This document shows positions 15,367 to 23,759 of a stretch of 29,239 nucleotides of DNA, in pieces. The notes beneath the pieces were generated by a model. That model worked only from the letters and a program-made list of their open reading frames with translations, was not told where the DNA came from and did no database searches. The position numbers and the translations under genes were made by a program. Source of the stretch: DRTC01 sp964521025 (GTDB taxonomy: Bacteria; Cloacimonadota; Cloacimonadia; Cloacimonadales; TCS61); assembly GCA_964521025.1 (NCBI GenBank), contig CAZFPK010000041.1:1-29239 (forward strand), written 5' to 3'. Within the stretch, counting starts at the first letter, position 1. Every line of letters begins with the position of its first letter.

Positions 15367-15756
15367 ATGGAAAAGTTAAAATTAGAACATTTTGAATATA
15401 TCAAAGATGATAATTCTGAAGAGGAACATGAGAAACAATGGAAAAGGTCGAAAATTGTATTTGATCAGTTTTATGAATATCCGAAGAATAAAGGATTATA
15501 AGAAAATACTGCCGGCAAACGAACTGAAATGGCTGCTTACTTTATTATGGATTACCTTTTTGTTTATGATGATTCAGAGAGCATTTTAGAAGTTTTTGGA
15601 GATACGATCAGGACTTTTCTGGGAAACTGGTATATCAGGAAATTTATGAGTCCCAGAATAACCGAGATCAAAGCGTTCTTCGTGCTATTTCGGATTTTTT
15701 CACATTTCTCCACAGATAGAAAAAAAGTGTTGCCATTAATAATCAATTTTTTATGA
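15367..15756 (+). pseudogene. Unknown gene interrupted by TAA
   Basis: ATG 15367 opens 44 codons (MEKLKLEHFEYIKDDN...) to TAA at 15499-15501. The same frame then stays open for 85 codons to 15756 (ENTAGKRTEMAAYFIMDYLF, then FLGNWYIRKFMS). The text across the stop, FDQFYEYPKNKGL-stop-ENTAGKRTEM, reads as one helical domain. The pattern KGLS.kTa.kr would be satisfied if TCA had become TAA. It vaguely resembles an integrase-type core-binding helical domain, but I cannot name the family. GGAG lies 11 nt before the ATG, so even the start is weak. Probably a nonsense-broken gene; a base error is possible. Confidence 0.5.
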
Positions 15757-15782
15757 GTCTTTTGTACCTTTTCATGGCAAAT

Positions 15783-16790
15783 TTAATCGTTCATTTCCAC
15801 AACCAACCTGAATCCCAGATCAACTTCCCGGTAAAGCGGACATTTCAACAAAGTAAAAATCCGTTCAAATCTCCGGTTGGAATTATTCTTGAGCACGAAC
15901 ATCTCGTTACATCCTCCGCAAGCAGCGGAACTCGGATCCACTCCGCTCATCAGCCATTCCGAAACTCCGTCTTGAATTTTCTGGAGAGGAAATCCTGATT
16001 TTATGAAATTGGAAATTCCGTTAAAAATCTCATCATCGCTTTTTTCCGATTTATGGAAAGCGATCTCGATCTGCTTTAAAGTCGGCATTTCGCCTTCCAT
16101 CCAGTTGCAGAGCGCATTTGCTTCGAACCAGCGGATATTGGTTACAGGTCCGTAAAGAAAATTGGAATCTGCTTCATTGAATAACGGTTCATTGCCGAAA
16201 CTCCAGCCAAAAGGCAAACTCATTTTGTATCTCGCTTGATAAAACCAGCCGATATTACTTTTGCTCATCAAAGTCGGATCGATTTCCCAAAATTCCTGGA
16301 ATTCATATCCGTCTGCATTCACAAATGATAAAAATTGTTCGTTCGTGATCTCGAATTTACTGATGAAAAATTCTTTAGTTGGAACCATCTCGATGACATT
16401 ATTTTCTTTGAAAACCGGATATGAGCCGGAAGGAATTTTTTCCATTTCATAGTAAATTTTATCCTGATAGAGTAATTTTGGGAAAATGATATATTCTTCC
16501 AGGTTGAAATTTACAGGTAATCCCTGAGGATTTATTTCTAAAAAATAATTTCCCTTTTTTCCTATAATTCCAAAATCGCCGGAAATGAAATCTTCTTCGA
16601 TCCGGATAATTTCTTTATCCGATCTTTGGAAGCATCCTAAATCGATTTTCATCTGTTCAACAGGATTTTCAATGCGATAATAAATTTCGATTCTGTCTGT
16701 CCCGGCAATCGAAACATCCAGAAGAAACGGCATCGATTTCAGTCCTGAAACGGCAAAAATCAATACGCAAAGAAAAAATAAAAATTTCAT
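15783..16790 (-). CDS. Exported SUMF1/FGE-sulfatase-domain protein
   Basis: 335 residues from ATG 16790 (minus strand), preferred over GTG 16796 because GAGGTG serves as its ribosome site. Signal peptide MKFLFFLCVLIFAVSGLKS, a beta-rich N-terminal domain (about 20-110), then a formylglycine-generating-enzyme-like domain: PTKEFFISKFEITNEQFLSF, PVTNIRWFEANALCNWMEGE, GVSEWLMSG and DLGFRLVVE. The family's usual RGGSW block near the end is replaced by SSAACGGCNEMFVL, so it is divergent. The CGGC pair might be a disulfide or metal site. Such secreted members are rarely true sulfatase activators. It is divergent from the ATPase gene at 16893. Confidence 0.82.
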   Translation of the reverse strand: MKFLFFLCVLIFAVSGLKSMPFLLDVSIAGTDRIEIYYRIENPVEQMKIDLGCFQRSDKEIIRIEEDFISGDFGIIGKKGNYFLEINPQGLPVNFNLEEYIIFPKLLYQDKIYYEMEKIPSGSYPVFKENNVIEMVPTKEFFISKFEITNEQFLSFVNADGYEFQEFWEIDPTLMSKSNIGWFYQARYKMSLPFGWSFGNEPLFNEADSNFLYGPVTNIRWFEANALCNWMEGEMPTLKQIEIAFHKSEKSDDEIFNGISNFIKSGFPLQKIQDGVSEWLMSGVDPSSAACGGCNEMFVLKNNSNRRFERIFTLLKCPLYREVDLGFRLVVEMND

Positions 16791-16892
16791 TCTCACCTCG
16801 AATTTTCTCTTTTACAAAAAAAATCTTGCTCTTAAAATCGTAAATAAAAAACTGCTTTTCAGATGAAATGAGATTCAAATACGGAGGATATT

Positions 16893-18098
16893 ATGATCAA
16901 ATCGATTAGATTTGAAAACTTTTATTGTTTTAAAAATGCAAAAATTGAATTAGATAAAGATATAAATGTTATGATAGGTATCAATGGATCGGGAAAAACT
17001 AATTTTTTGAAAGCAATAAAATTACTCTATGAAGGCGTTACCGGAATAGGATTAAAAAACTTAATTATTGATAATTGGGGTGGTTTTGAGAATATATATT
17101 TTAGCGGAAAAGATGATAGAAATAGCGAAAAAAAAATCTTAATTGAATATGTTTTCAATAGAGATGTGACAGATAGGTTTAGTTATCTATTCAAAAAAGA
17201 AATTTTCTATAAAATTACCATCCATAAAATTCCGGGAACATTCAATTATTATATTTCAGAAGATCTATTTGATTCGGAAAAAAACATTTTCATTTCATTG
17301 AAAAACGGAAAAGGTTATCTATCCTCTAAATTATTTATTATTGGAGAGGATAGTAAAGGATATGAAAAAGTTAAATATTCAGATTTAGATCCGCAAGAAT
17401 TGATTTTAAGCCAGATAAATGATCCCGATAGATTTTTACTACAATATGATCTTAAGAAATTGTTTGGTGAGATGACAGTTTATAACTATTTTGACACGAG
17501 TCCGATTAGTAAGATGCGGAATGCTATGCTGGCAACATCCGGAAAAAGACTTTCACCAGATGGAACGAATCTTCCTCAAATTTTAAATACTATAAAGAGA
17601 AATGATAAAAAGAAATACCGTTTGATTTTAGAAAAATTGAACGATGTTAATGAAAATTTTTCTGATTTTGATTTCAATCTAATCGGAGGAAATATCGAAT
17701 TGATGTTGGAAGAAAAGAATTTGAATAAGTCTATACATGCCATCAATATCTCGGACGGAACATTAAAGTTTTTATGCTTATTATCCATCTTTTATAATCC
17801 AAAAAGAGGTGAGTTGGTCTGTATCGATGAACCGGAAACCGGTCTTCATCCTGATATGATGTTGCAAATCACAAATGCAATCCGGGAATTTTCAGATGAA
17901 ACTCAATTCATAATTGCTACTCATTCGGAAAATATTTTAAATGCTTTCGATTTAAAGAATATTCGAGTTTTTGAGAAAAATGATAAAAATGAAACGATCA
18001 TAAATCAATTTTCGGATGATGACTTTAAAGGCTGGTATGATAAATTCAGTGTTGGACAAATGTGGAGAAAAGGTGACCTGGGAGGAAATCGTTGGTAA
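16893..18098 (+). CDS. RecF/OLD-like AAA_21 ATPase, first gene of ATPase-TOPRIM pair
   Basis: 401 residues from ATG 16893 with GGAGGA. Complete ABC-type ATPase: FENF.CFK start, Walker A GINGSGKT (29-36), a central LSPDGTNLPQIL block (220-231), signature ISDGTLKFL (286-294), Walker B VCIDEPETGLHP (309-320) and switch His ATHSE (342-346). It ends GDLGGNRW, typical of AAA_21 proteins encoded before DUF4276-like genes. Unlike OLD nucleases it has no TOPRIM domain of its own; that is supplied by the next gene, which overlaps by 7 bp. More AT-rich than recG next to it. It is probably a defence or DNA-end-sensing ATPase; the target is unknown. Confidence 0.85.
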   Translation: MIKSIRFENFYCFKNAKIELDKDINVMIGINGSGKTNFLKAIKLLYEGVTGIGLKNLIIDNWGGFENIYFSGKDDRNSEKKILIEYVFNRDVTDRFSYLFKKEIFYKITIHKIPGTFNYYISEDLFDSEKNIFISLKNGKGYLSSKLFIIGEDSKGYEKVKYSDLDPQELILSQINDPDRFLLQYDLKKLFGEMTVYNYFDTSPISKMRNAMLATSGKRLSPDGTNLPQILNTIKRNDKKKYRLILEKLNDVNENFSDFDFNLIGGNIELMLEEKNLNKSIHAINISDGTLKFLCLLSIFYNPKRGELVCIDEPETGLHPDMMLQITNAIREFSDETQFIIATHSENILNAFDLKNIRVFEKNDKNETIINQFSDDDFKGWYDKFSVGQMWRKGDLGGNRW

Positions 18099-18652
18099 AA
18101 AAGATATTGTTTATCGAAGGAACTAAGGACGATACAAACGGCAATTTAAGAGAAGGATTTCATAAATTGCTGGAACAAAAATTGAAAGGAAATATGCCCA
18201 GAATTAAAATGGCAAACAGCATTTCGGAAGCAAAAAAAACCTTCATAAATAATAGCAAATTGAAAAGACTTTCCGAAAATAGTCTTCTTTTAATCGATTT
18301 GGATGATTATGAATCAAATAGACAAAATAAGATTGAAGAATATCGATTGAATAATTTTTCAGAAAATGTATTTTTTATGATCCGGGAAATGGAGGGATGG
18401 TTTTTATCTCAACCAAATATTCTCGACGATTTTTATAAAGATGAAATTTCCCGGAAAATACCAAAAAAAAATTATAAAGAGTTTGAAAATCCTGCTGAAT
18501 ACTTACAAAACCTAACGAGAAATAATCTTAATAGGAAAAAATATCATAAAGTCAAACACGGTGTCGAGTTATTAAAAATGCTCGATGCTCATAAATTAGA
18601 AAAATCCTCTAACGAATTCGAAAATTTGATCATCCAACTAAAAGATTGTTAA
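18092..18652 (+). CDS. DUF4276-like TOPRIM protein, second gene of the pair
   Basis: 186 residues from TTG 18092, with GGGAGG 6-7 nt upstream and a 7-bp overlap with the ATPase gene, so they are translationally coupled. TOPRIM features: KKILFIEGTKDD (E9, D13) at the first strand and LLLIDLDDYE (D69, D71, D72) at the second. Then MIREMEGWFLSQPNILDDFY and a helical tail (YHKVKHGVELLKML), which match the DUF4276 pattern. It is predicted to be a metal-dependent nuclease partner of the ATPase. Alternatives are a DUF4435 or RloB-type TOPRIM as in PARIS or AbiL systems; the WFL.qP motif favours DUF4276. Confidence 0.75.
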   Translation: MVKKILFIEGTKDDTNGNLREGFHKLLEQKLKGNMPRIKMANSISEAKKTFINNSKLKRLSENSLLLIDLDDYESNRQNKIEEYRLNNFSENVFFMIREMEGWFLSQPNILDDFYKDEISRKIPKKNYKEFENPAEYLQNLTRNNLNRKKYHKVKHGVELLKMLDAHKLEKSSNEFENLIIQLKDC

Positions 18653-18662
18653 ATCCTATAAA

Positions 18663-18880
18663 ATGTTCTGTTAAGAACATAACTTCGTGAATTGATCGAT
18701 TTAAAACCTTCACGGTTTGGCAAACCTTGAAGGTTTGATAAAAATTGAAATTCCGATAAATAAATTAAGATTTCTATTTTTCAAAAAAATTGTCGAAAAT
18801 TCTGTTATTTCTGTTTACTTCAGTATTTTTCGATTCCGCATATTCGCGTTCATTAGCGTCTATTCGCGGTTGTTTAACAA
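18663..18880. repeat. Palindromic repeats and dispersed-repeat block upstream of recG
   Basis: Hairpin ATGTTCT/AGAACAT, loop GTTA (18663-18680). Then AAACC/GGTTT (18704-18718) and a near-perfect palindrome, arms CAAACCTT/AAGGTTTG around one G (18721-18737). The text after it (ATTGAAATTCCGATAAA) recurs almost unchanged at about 28124-28140, and a sister palindrome AAACCTTCAAGGTTT is at 25117-25131. Near 18843-18875 a GCG-rich run (ATTCGCGTTCATTAGCGTCT) is built from repeated near-copies of one word, also echoed at about 28147-28172. No T-run terminator is seen. Confidence 0.55.
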
Positions 18881-18892
18881 TAAGAGTAGTTT

Positions 18893-20977
18893 ATGAATCC
18901 TCTCACAAATGAAATAAAATTCTTGAAAGGAGTCGGTGAGAACCGGGCAAAACTCCTGAAGAAATTGCATATTCACACGATCGGTGATCTTTTGGAACAC
19001 TTCCCGCGGGATTACATCAACCGCAAATCGGATGTGAAAATACGGAACCTGGAATTTGAGGAACAGGCAGCGATCGTCGGTCATATCGTTTCCATCGAGA
19101 AAAAAAATTACGGAAAGAAAAAATCGCAACTGAATGTTGTAGTAACCGATGGCACAGATTTTCTTTTATGCACCTGGTTCCGGTTTGCAGATTGGTTCCT
19201 GAAAAAATTCCAGATCGGGGAAAAGATCTGGGTGAGTGGTACTGTTTCCGAATTTATGGGAAACACGCAAATGGTTCATCCGGAAATCGAGATATTGGCA
19301 GAAGAAGACACCAAACAACAAAGTTTCTGGCACAAACGAAATGTCCTGCCGGTTTATTCATTGACCGAGAAAATCAGTATGAATGTTATGCGGAACATAG
19401 TCTATACTGCGTTCCATCTTTATCACGATTTTGTGGAAGAAACCCTTCCTGCTTACATTTTGGATAAATATCGTTTTGAATACCGTAAAACTTCCCTGCA
19501 GAAAGTGCACTTTTGTTCCAAACTTTTTGAGATCGAAAAAATTAAACAAAGATATGCTTTCGAAGAATTGTTTTATACGCAATTGATGCTTGCTCGCTGC
19601 AAATCCAATCATCAGAAAAAAACTGATGGGAATAATTTTATACTCAAAAAAACATTCACCACCAAATTGAAAAATTCTTTACCTTTTGAACTAACTTCCG
19701 CTCAAAAAAGGATTATCCGCGAAATCGTGCAGGATATGAATTCTTCCGCTCAAATGAACCGTTTACTGCAGGGAGATGTCGGTTCCGGTAAAACGATAAT
19801 CACAGTTTTTGCGATGCTGCTCTCTATTGAAAATGGATTCCAGTCCATCCTGATGGCTCCTACTGAAATTCTGGCAGAACAGCATTACCGCAATATTTCC
19901 AACCTGCTTCAAAACCAGCCTGAAATCCGGATCGCTCTTCTAAAAGGCGGCAATTATCGAGGGAAGAAAGGTGTTAAGGAAAAAATAAAAAACGGAGATA
20001 TCCAGATAATTATCGGCACACACGCTCTCATCCAGAAAGATATGGAATATCATAATGCCGGATTTGTCGCGATCGACGAACAGCACCGTTTCGGAGTCAA
20101 GCAGCGTGCGGTTCTTTCCAAAAAGAATAAGCACCCTGATCTGATGTATCTTTCTGCTACTCCGATTCCTCGCTCTCTCGCATTGACGGTTTACGGAGAC
20201 CTGGATATCAGCGTTCTGGACGAACTTCCTCCAAATCGTAAACCGATCAAGACTCTCTGGCGGGGAGCAACTAAAAAGAATCTCGTTTATAACGATGTTC
20301 GTCATGAACTGCGAAAAGGACGACAGGTTTATATCGTTTGTCCGCTCATCGAGGAATCGGAAAAAATGGATCTACTCGATGCGGAAACTTTGTATGAAAG
20401 AATTTCCCACAAAATATTTCCCGAATTCAAATCATCTCTTTTGCACGGTCGGATGAAAACTGCTGAAAAAAACGAGATCATGGAAAAATTCAAGCAAAAA
20501 GAAATCGATATCCTGGTTTCCACTACTGTGATCGAAGTCGGGATCGATATTGCCAATGCAACTGTGATGATCATCGAACATGCAGAGAGATTCGGATTGA
20601 GTCAACTCCATCAATTGCGGGGAAGAGTCGGCAGAGGTTCGGAGAAATCGTTTTGTTATTTGATCGCTTATCCACCGATCAGCAAAGAAGCAAGAGAAAG
20701 ATTGAACATCATGGTGGAAACGAATGACGGCTTTAAAATTGCGGAAAAAGACCTGGAATTACGCGGTCCGGGAGAATTTTTTGGAACTGCTCAATCCGGG
20801 ATCCCGACTTTCAAACATGCCAATATCGTGCGTGATCAGGAATTATTGAAACAGGCTCGCATCCTCGCTTTCGAGATCATTGACAAAGATTATGATCTGG
20901 AAGAATCTAAAAACAAGGTCTTGAAACGGTACTATTTTCAGAAATATTTCGCGCGGGAGAAATTGTTTGAGTTTTAG
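18893..20977 (+). CDS. recG: ATP-dependent DNA helicase RecG
   Basis: 694 residues, normal RecG size, from ATG 18893 (weak ribosome site AAGAGTAG). Wedge/OB domain (about 40-140). Helicase core: motif I QGDVGSGKT (293-301), APTEILAEQH (322-331), motif II DEQH (395-398), motif III LSATPIPRSLALT. Second RecA domain: LHGRM, then STTVIEVGIDIANATVMIIE, and motif VI QLRGRVGRG. The C-terminal LELRGPGEFFGTAQSG is RecG-specific. It remodels stalled forks and Holliday junctions in the cytoplasm. No partner genes are nearby. Confidence 0.97.
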   Translation: MNPLTNEIKFLKGVGENRAKLLKKLHIHTIGDLLEHFPRDYINRKSDVKIRNLEFEEQAAIVGHIVSIEKKNYGKKKSQLNVVVTDGTDFLLCTWFRFADWFLKKFQIGEKIWVSGTVSEFMGNTQMVHPEIEILAEEDTKQQSFWHKRNVLPVYSLTEKISMNVMRNIVYTAFHLYHDFVEETLPAYILDKYRFEYRKTSLQKVHFCSKLFEIEKIKQRYAFEELFYTQLMLARCKSNHQKKTDGNNFILKKTFTTKLKNSLPFELTSAQKRIIREIVQDMNSSAQMNRLLQGDVGSGKTIITVFAMLLSIENGFQSILMAPTEILAEQHYRNISNLLQNQPEIRIALLKGGNYRGKKGVKEKIKNGDIQIIIGTHALIQKDMEYHNAGFVAIDEQHRFGVKQRAVLSKKNKHPDLMYLSATPIPRSLALTVYGDLDISVLDELPPNRKPIKTLWRGATKKNLVYNDVRHELRKGRQVYIVCPLIEESEKMDLLDAETLYERISHKIFPEFKSSLLHGRMKTAEKNEIMEKFKQKEIDILVSTTVIEVGIDIANATVMIIEHAERFGLSQLHQLRGRVGRGSEKSFCYLIAYPPISKEARERLNIMVETNDGFKIAEKDLELRGPGEFFGTAQSGIPTFKHANIVRDQELLKQARILAFEIIDKDYDLEESKNKVLKRYYFQKYFAREKLFEF

Positions 20978-20993
20978 ATTTTTTTTTGTAATA

Positions 20994-21287
20994 AACTCTG
21001 AAAGAGTTAAATGTTAATAACCGCAAGAGAATCTTGTGGAAGGTGCTTTAACGAAGGACACAACTCTGAAAGAGTTGAATAAAAAAGCAGATTCGATCTA
21101 TGTTTTATTAATCTCCTGCGGACATTTGCATTCAATCCGGCAACTGCCGGATTGTGATGTTCACGGAATCTATTTCCCTAGATTCCATCTATGGCTATTA
21201 ACATTAAATCCTTTCAGGATTTTAATAGCAGAACATTACCAATCAGGGGATTGGTAAAGATGTAAAACTAACATTCTTGTTTGTTAG
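20994..21287. repeat. Dense array of perfect short hairpins
   Basis: Eight stem-loops in under 300 bases: AACTCT-GAA-AGAGTT (20994-21008); CCGCAAGA-GAA-TCTTGTGG with one G.T (21021-21039); CAACTCT-GAA-AGAGTTG (21061-21077); CAATCCGGC/GCCGGATTG, loop AACT (21133-21154); GGAATCTA/TAGATTCC, loop TTTCCC (21165-21186); AAATCCT-TTC-AGGATTT (21206-21222) nested in GCTATTAA/TTAATAGC (21194-21201 with 21222-21229); TTACCAATC/GATTGGTAA, loop AGGG (21236-21257); CTAACA/TGTTAG (21268-21287). The stems are mostly unrelated to each other. An open frame across it (21036-21257) is dictated by these palindromes and is not a credible gene. Confidence 0.8.
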
Positions 21288-21315
21288 AAAGAAATCAAAT
21301 TAGAAAGGAAATTGA

Positions 21316-22410
21316 ATGAATAAAACAAAATATCTTCCTGTAAAAAAAATCTATAATCTGATCAAAACTGTGCTTATCAAACTCGGAGTTCCGGAAAATG
21401 ATGCAAAGATCTGCGCAGATATTCTGATCGCAGCTGATTTGAGCGGGATCGAATCTCATGGGATCGGACGGCTTTACTATTATTACGACAGGATCAAAGC
21501 CGGAGTACACAAAACCAAAACCAGGATCGATGTTATCCGTGATAAAAAAGCGATTGCTGTCTGGGAAGGAAATCACAGTATGGGACATGTAATTGCTTTC
21601 AAAGCCATGCGGGATGCTATCGAGAAAGCAAAAAAATACGGGTTGGGAAGTGTTGCTGTTCGTAATTCCACTCATTTCGGAATTGCCGGATATTATCCCA
21701 AAATGGCAGCAACACAAAATATGATCGGAATGACTTTTACGAATGCTCGTCCGGCCATTTCACCAACCTTCGGCACCAGACCTATGCTGGGCACAAATCC
21801 CATCGCTTTCGGAGCACCTTCCGACCTGGAATTTCCTTTTCTGTTCGATGCTGCTACTTCGATCACGCAAAGAGGAAAAATAGAAGTTCTAAAGAGAGAA
21901 AATAAACCGATGCCGGCAGGTTGGGCAATCGATAAAACGGGAAATCCGTTTCTTGATACAAATCAATTTCTGAATGATTTAGTTGCTCAAAATGCTGCTT
22001 TCCTACCTCTTGGTGGAGCGGAGGAGAAGTTCGGCAGTCACAAAGGTTACAGTTTAGCGGTAATGGTTGAGATACTTTCTTCGGCATTACAGGCTGGAAA
22101 TTTTATGCACGGATTACACGGTCTGAATAATGGGAAAAGAGTTCCGTATCGTATCGGTCATTTTTTTATGGCAATCGATATCGAAGCCTTTACGGAAGTT
22201 TCCGAATTCAAAAAAATTACAGGTGGGATCATGCGGCAACTGCAGGATTCTCCCAAAGTTAAAGGAAAAAACCGCATTTATGTTGCCGGTGAAAAAGAAT
22301 ATCTCAAAGAAAAAGAGATCAGGAAAAATGGAATTCCCATCAATCCGGCTCTGCAAAATGAGATCAGAATCATGCTCGCAGAACTGGATATTTCAGGATT
22401 TGAATTATAA
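21316..22410 (+). CDS. Malate/L-lactate dehydrogenase-family (Ldh2) oxidoreductase
   Basis: 364 residues from ATG 21316 with GAAAGGA. It belongs to the NAD(P)-dependent Ldh2/MDH type 2 family, unrelated to Rossmann-type lactate dehydrogenases. Landmarks: ADLSGIESHGIGRL (H48), GSVAVRNSTHFGIAGYY with the catalytic His120, GTNPIAFGAP, DAATSITQRGKIEV and SHKGYSLAVMVEILS. It reduces 2-oxoacids or oxidises 2-hydroxyacids; members act on malate, lactate, ureidoglycolate or sulfolactate, and the sequence alone does not tell which. It precedes manA by 38 bp, probably in one transcript. Confidence 0.9.
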   Translation: MNKTKYLPVKKIYNLIKTVLIKLGVPENDAKICADILIAADLSGIESHGIGRLYYYYDRIKAGVHKTKTRIDVIRDKKAIAVWEGNHSMGHVIAFKAMRDAIEKAKKYGLGSVAVRNSTHFGIAGYYPKMAATQNMIGMTFTNARPAISPTFGTRPMLGTNPIAFGAPSDLEFPFLFDAATSITQRGKIEVLKRENKPMPAGWAIDKTGNPFLDTNQFLNDLVAQNAAFLPLGGAEEKFGSHKGYSLAVMVEILSSALQAGNFMHGLHGLNNGKRVPYRIGHFFMAIDIEAFTEVSEFKKITGGIMRQLQDSPKVKGKNRIYVAGEKEYLKEKEIRKNGIPINPALQNEIRIMLAELDISGFEL

Positions 22411-22448
22411 AAAAGATACATCGGGATGATTTAGAATGATGGAAAAAA

Positions 22449-23666
22449 ATGTGCATCTATAAATTAAAAAACGCGATCCGGGAATATGCCTGGGGTTCAA
22501 AGACTTTTATTCCCGCATTGCTAGGATTTAAAAATATCGAAGCAAAACCGCAAGCCGAACTCTGGATGGGAGCTCATTCCGGAGCATCATCGGAAATCAT
22601 TAAAGAAGGTAAGACGATTCCATTAAATGAATTTATAGAAAAAAATCCTGATAAAATTCTGGGAACTGACTCCGCTTCCGATTTTAATAATGAACTGCCT
22701 TTTTTATTCAAAGTTTTAGCAGCAGAACAACCTTTATCCCTCCAGGCTCATCCGAACCTGCAACAGGCAAAAACCGGATATGAACGCCAAAATAAAGCCG
22801 GAATTCCGCTCACCGATCACACCCGAAATTACAAAGACGATAATCATAAACCGGAATTGATCTGTGCCTTAACATCATTCGCTGCGCTCTGCGGATTTCG
22901 GGATGTTTCTGAAATTGTGGAAATTTTGTCTAATCTCGATCTATTGAAATTCCTTCCCGGAGCGAGTGAACTGCAAAAAGAACCTTCCGAAGACGCTTTA
23001 AAGAACTTTTTTTCAAATTTGATGAGGTCTTCCCAAAAAGAAAAAGCAGAATTTACAAACCTGTTAATCCGGAAAATATCCGGGAAAAAACCTCGAACCG
23101 AAACTGACAAATTTCTTTATGGATGGATAATCAAACTCTCCCGAAAATATCCCGCAGATATTGGAATTTTTTCTCCCATCTTATTGAATATGATCAATCT
23201 CCAACCCGGAGAAGCTCTTTATCTTGATGCGGGAATCCTGCACGCTTACATGAACGGAGCCGGGATCGAGATCATGGCAAATTCCGATAATGTTTTGCGC
23301 GGAGGATTGACTCCCAAACATATCGATGTTCCCGAACTGCTGAAAACACTGAATTTTAAAAATGGAAAAGCGGATATTATCAAACCTGTACAAAAAAGAG
23401 AAAATGAATTTGTCTATCCAACTCCTGCGAGAGAATTCGAACTTTCATTTCTGAAAATTTCTGAAAAAAAAAGTTATCAAATCAAGGAAACCAAATCCGC
23501 TCAAATTCTGCTTTGCACAAAAGGGAATGCGGAAATTTGCAGGAATTCCAATAAAATTTTTAACGCAGAAAAAGGAGAATCGCTTTTCGTATCTGCCGGA
23601 ATAAAAAATATACAAATAAAAGGAAACGGAGAGTTTTATCGAGCAAAAGTTCCCGGCAAAACTTAA
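22449..23666 (+). CDS. manA: Mannose-6-phosphate isomerase, class I
   Basis: 405 residues from ATG 22449; the ribosome site (GATGGAAA) is modest. Type I PMI zinc ligands are visible: Q99 and H101 in SLQAHPNLQQA, E136 in DNHKPELICAL, and H265 in DAGILHAYMNGAGIEIMANS, followed by the LRGGLTPKHID block with the active-site Arg. It interconverts fructose-6-phosphate and mannose-6-phosphate, feeding mannose use or nucleotide-mannose synthesis for glycans. Full length, with a C-terminal cupin-like end. It follows the Ldh2 gene closely. Confidence 0.95.
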   Translation: MCIYKLKNAIREYAWGSKTFIPALLGFKNIEAKPQAELWMGAHSGASSEIIKEGKTIPLNEFIEKNPDKILGTDSASDFNNELPFLFKVLAAEQPLSLQAHPNLQQAKTGYERQNKAGIPLTDHTRNYKDDNHKPELICALTSFAALCGFRDVSEIVEILSNLDLLKFLPGASELQKEPSEDALKNFFSNLMRSSQKEKAEFTNLLIRKISGKKPRTETDKFLYGWIIKLSRKYPADIGIFSPILLNMINLQPGEALYLDAGILHAYMNGAGIEIMANSDNVLRGGLTPKHIDVPELLKTLNFKNGKADIIKPVQKRENEFVYPTPAREFELSFLKISEKKSYQIKETKSAQILLCTKGNAEICRNSNKIFNAEKGESLFVSAGIKNIQIKGNGEFYRAKVPGKT

Positions 23667-23667
23667 C

Positions 23668-23725
23668 AAGTTTTTGCAACTTTTAAAGTTTTATGGTAAT
23701 TGTAACTCAAAGCTCCTGCTTTGAG
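23668..23725. repeat. Palindromes between manA and the permease gene
   Basis: CTCAAAGC/GCTTTGAG with loop TCCT (23706-23725) is a perfect 8-bp hairpin. Just before it lies the palindrome AACTTTTAAAGTT (23678-23690), with an alternative AAGTT/AACTT pairing (23668-23682). The GCTTTGAG arm is followed by a run of nine A, so on the minus strand it would resemble a terminator preceded by T, not followed; it is not a terminator for manA. Confidence 0.55.
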
Positions 23726-23759
23726 GCAAAAAAAAATTACGAACAAAATCGGATATAAA

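Noticed and set aside
46..15501. Stop-codon reassignment (TAA read as an amino acid) to explain three interrupted frames
   Set aside because: TAA ends many intact genes here (for example tetR and the exporter), and conserved genes such as feoB, recG and manA have no internal TAA.
15753..15998. 81-codon plus-strand frame opposite the SUMF1-like gene
   Set aside because: Antisense to a well-supported secreted protein.
20979..20987. T-run after recG as an intrinsic terminator
   Set aside because: No hairpin precedes the run within a usable distance; the first stem-loop lies after it.
21036..21257. 73-codon open frame starting GTG between recG and the Ldh2 gene
   Set aside because: It runs straight through six perfect hairpins; its residues are set by the palindromes, and it has no ribosome site or protein-like pattern.
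20994..21287. CRISPR array
   Set aside because: The hairpins lack a constant direct repeat with regular spacers; unit lengths and stems vary, and no cas gene is nearby.
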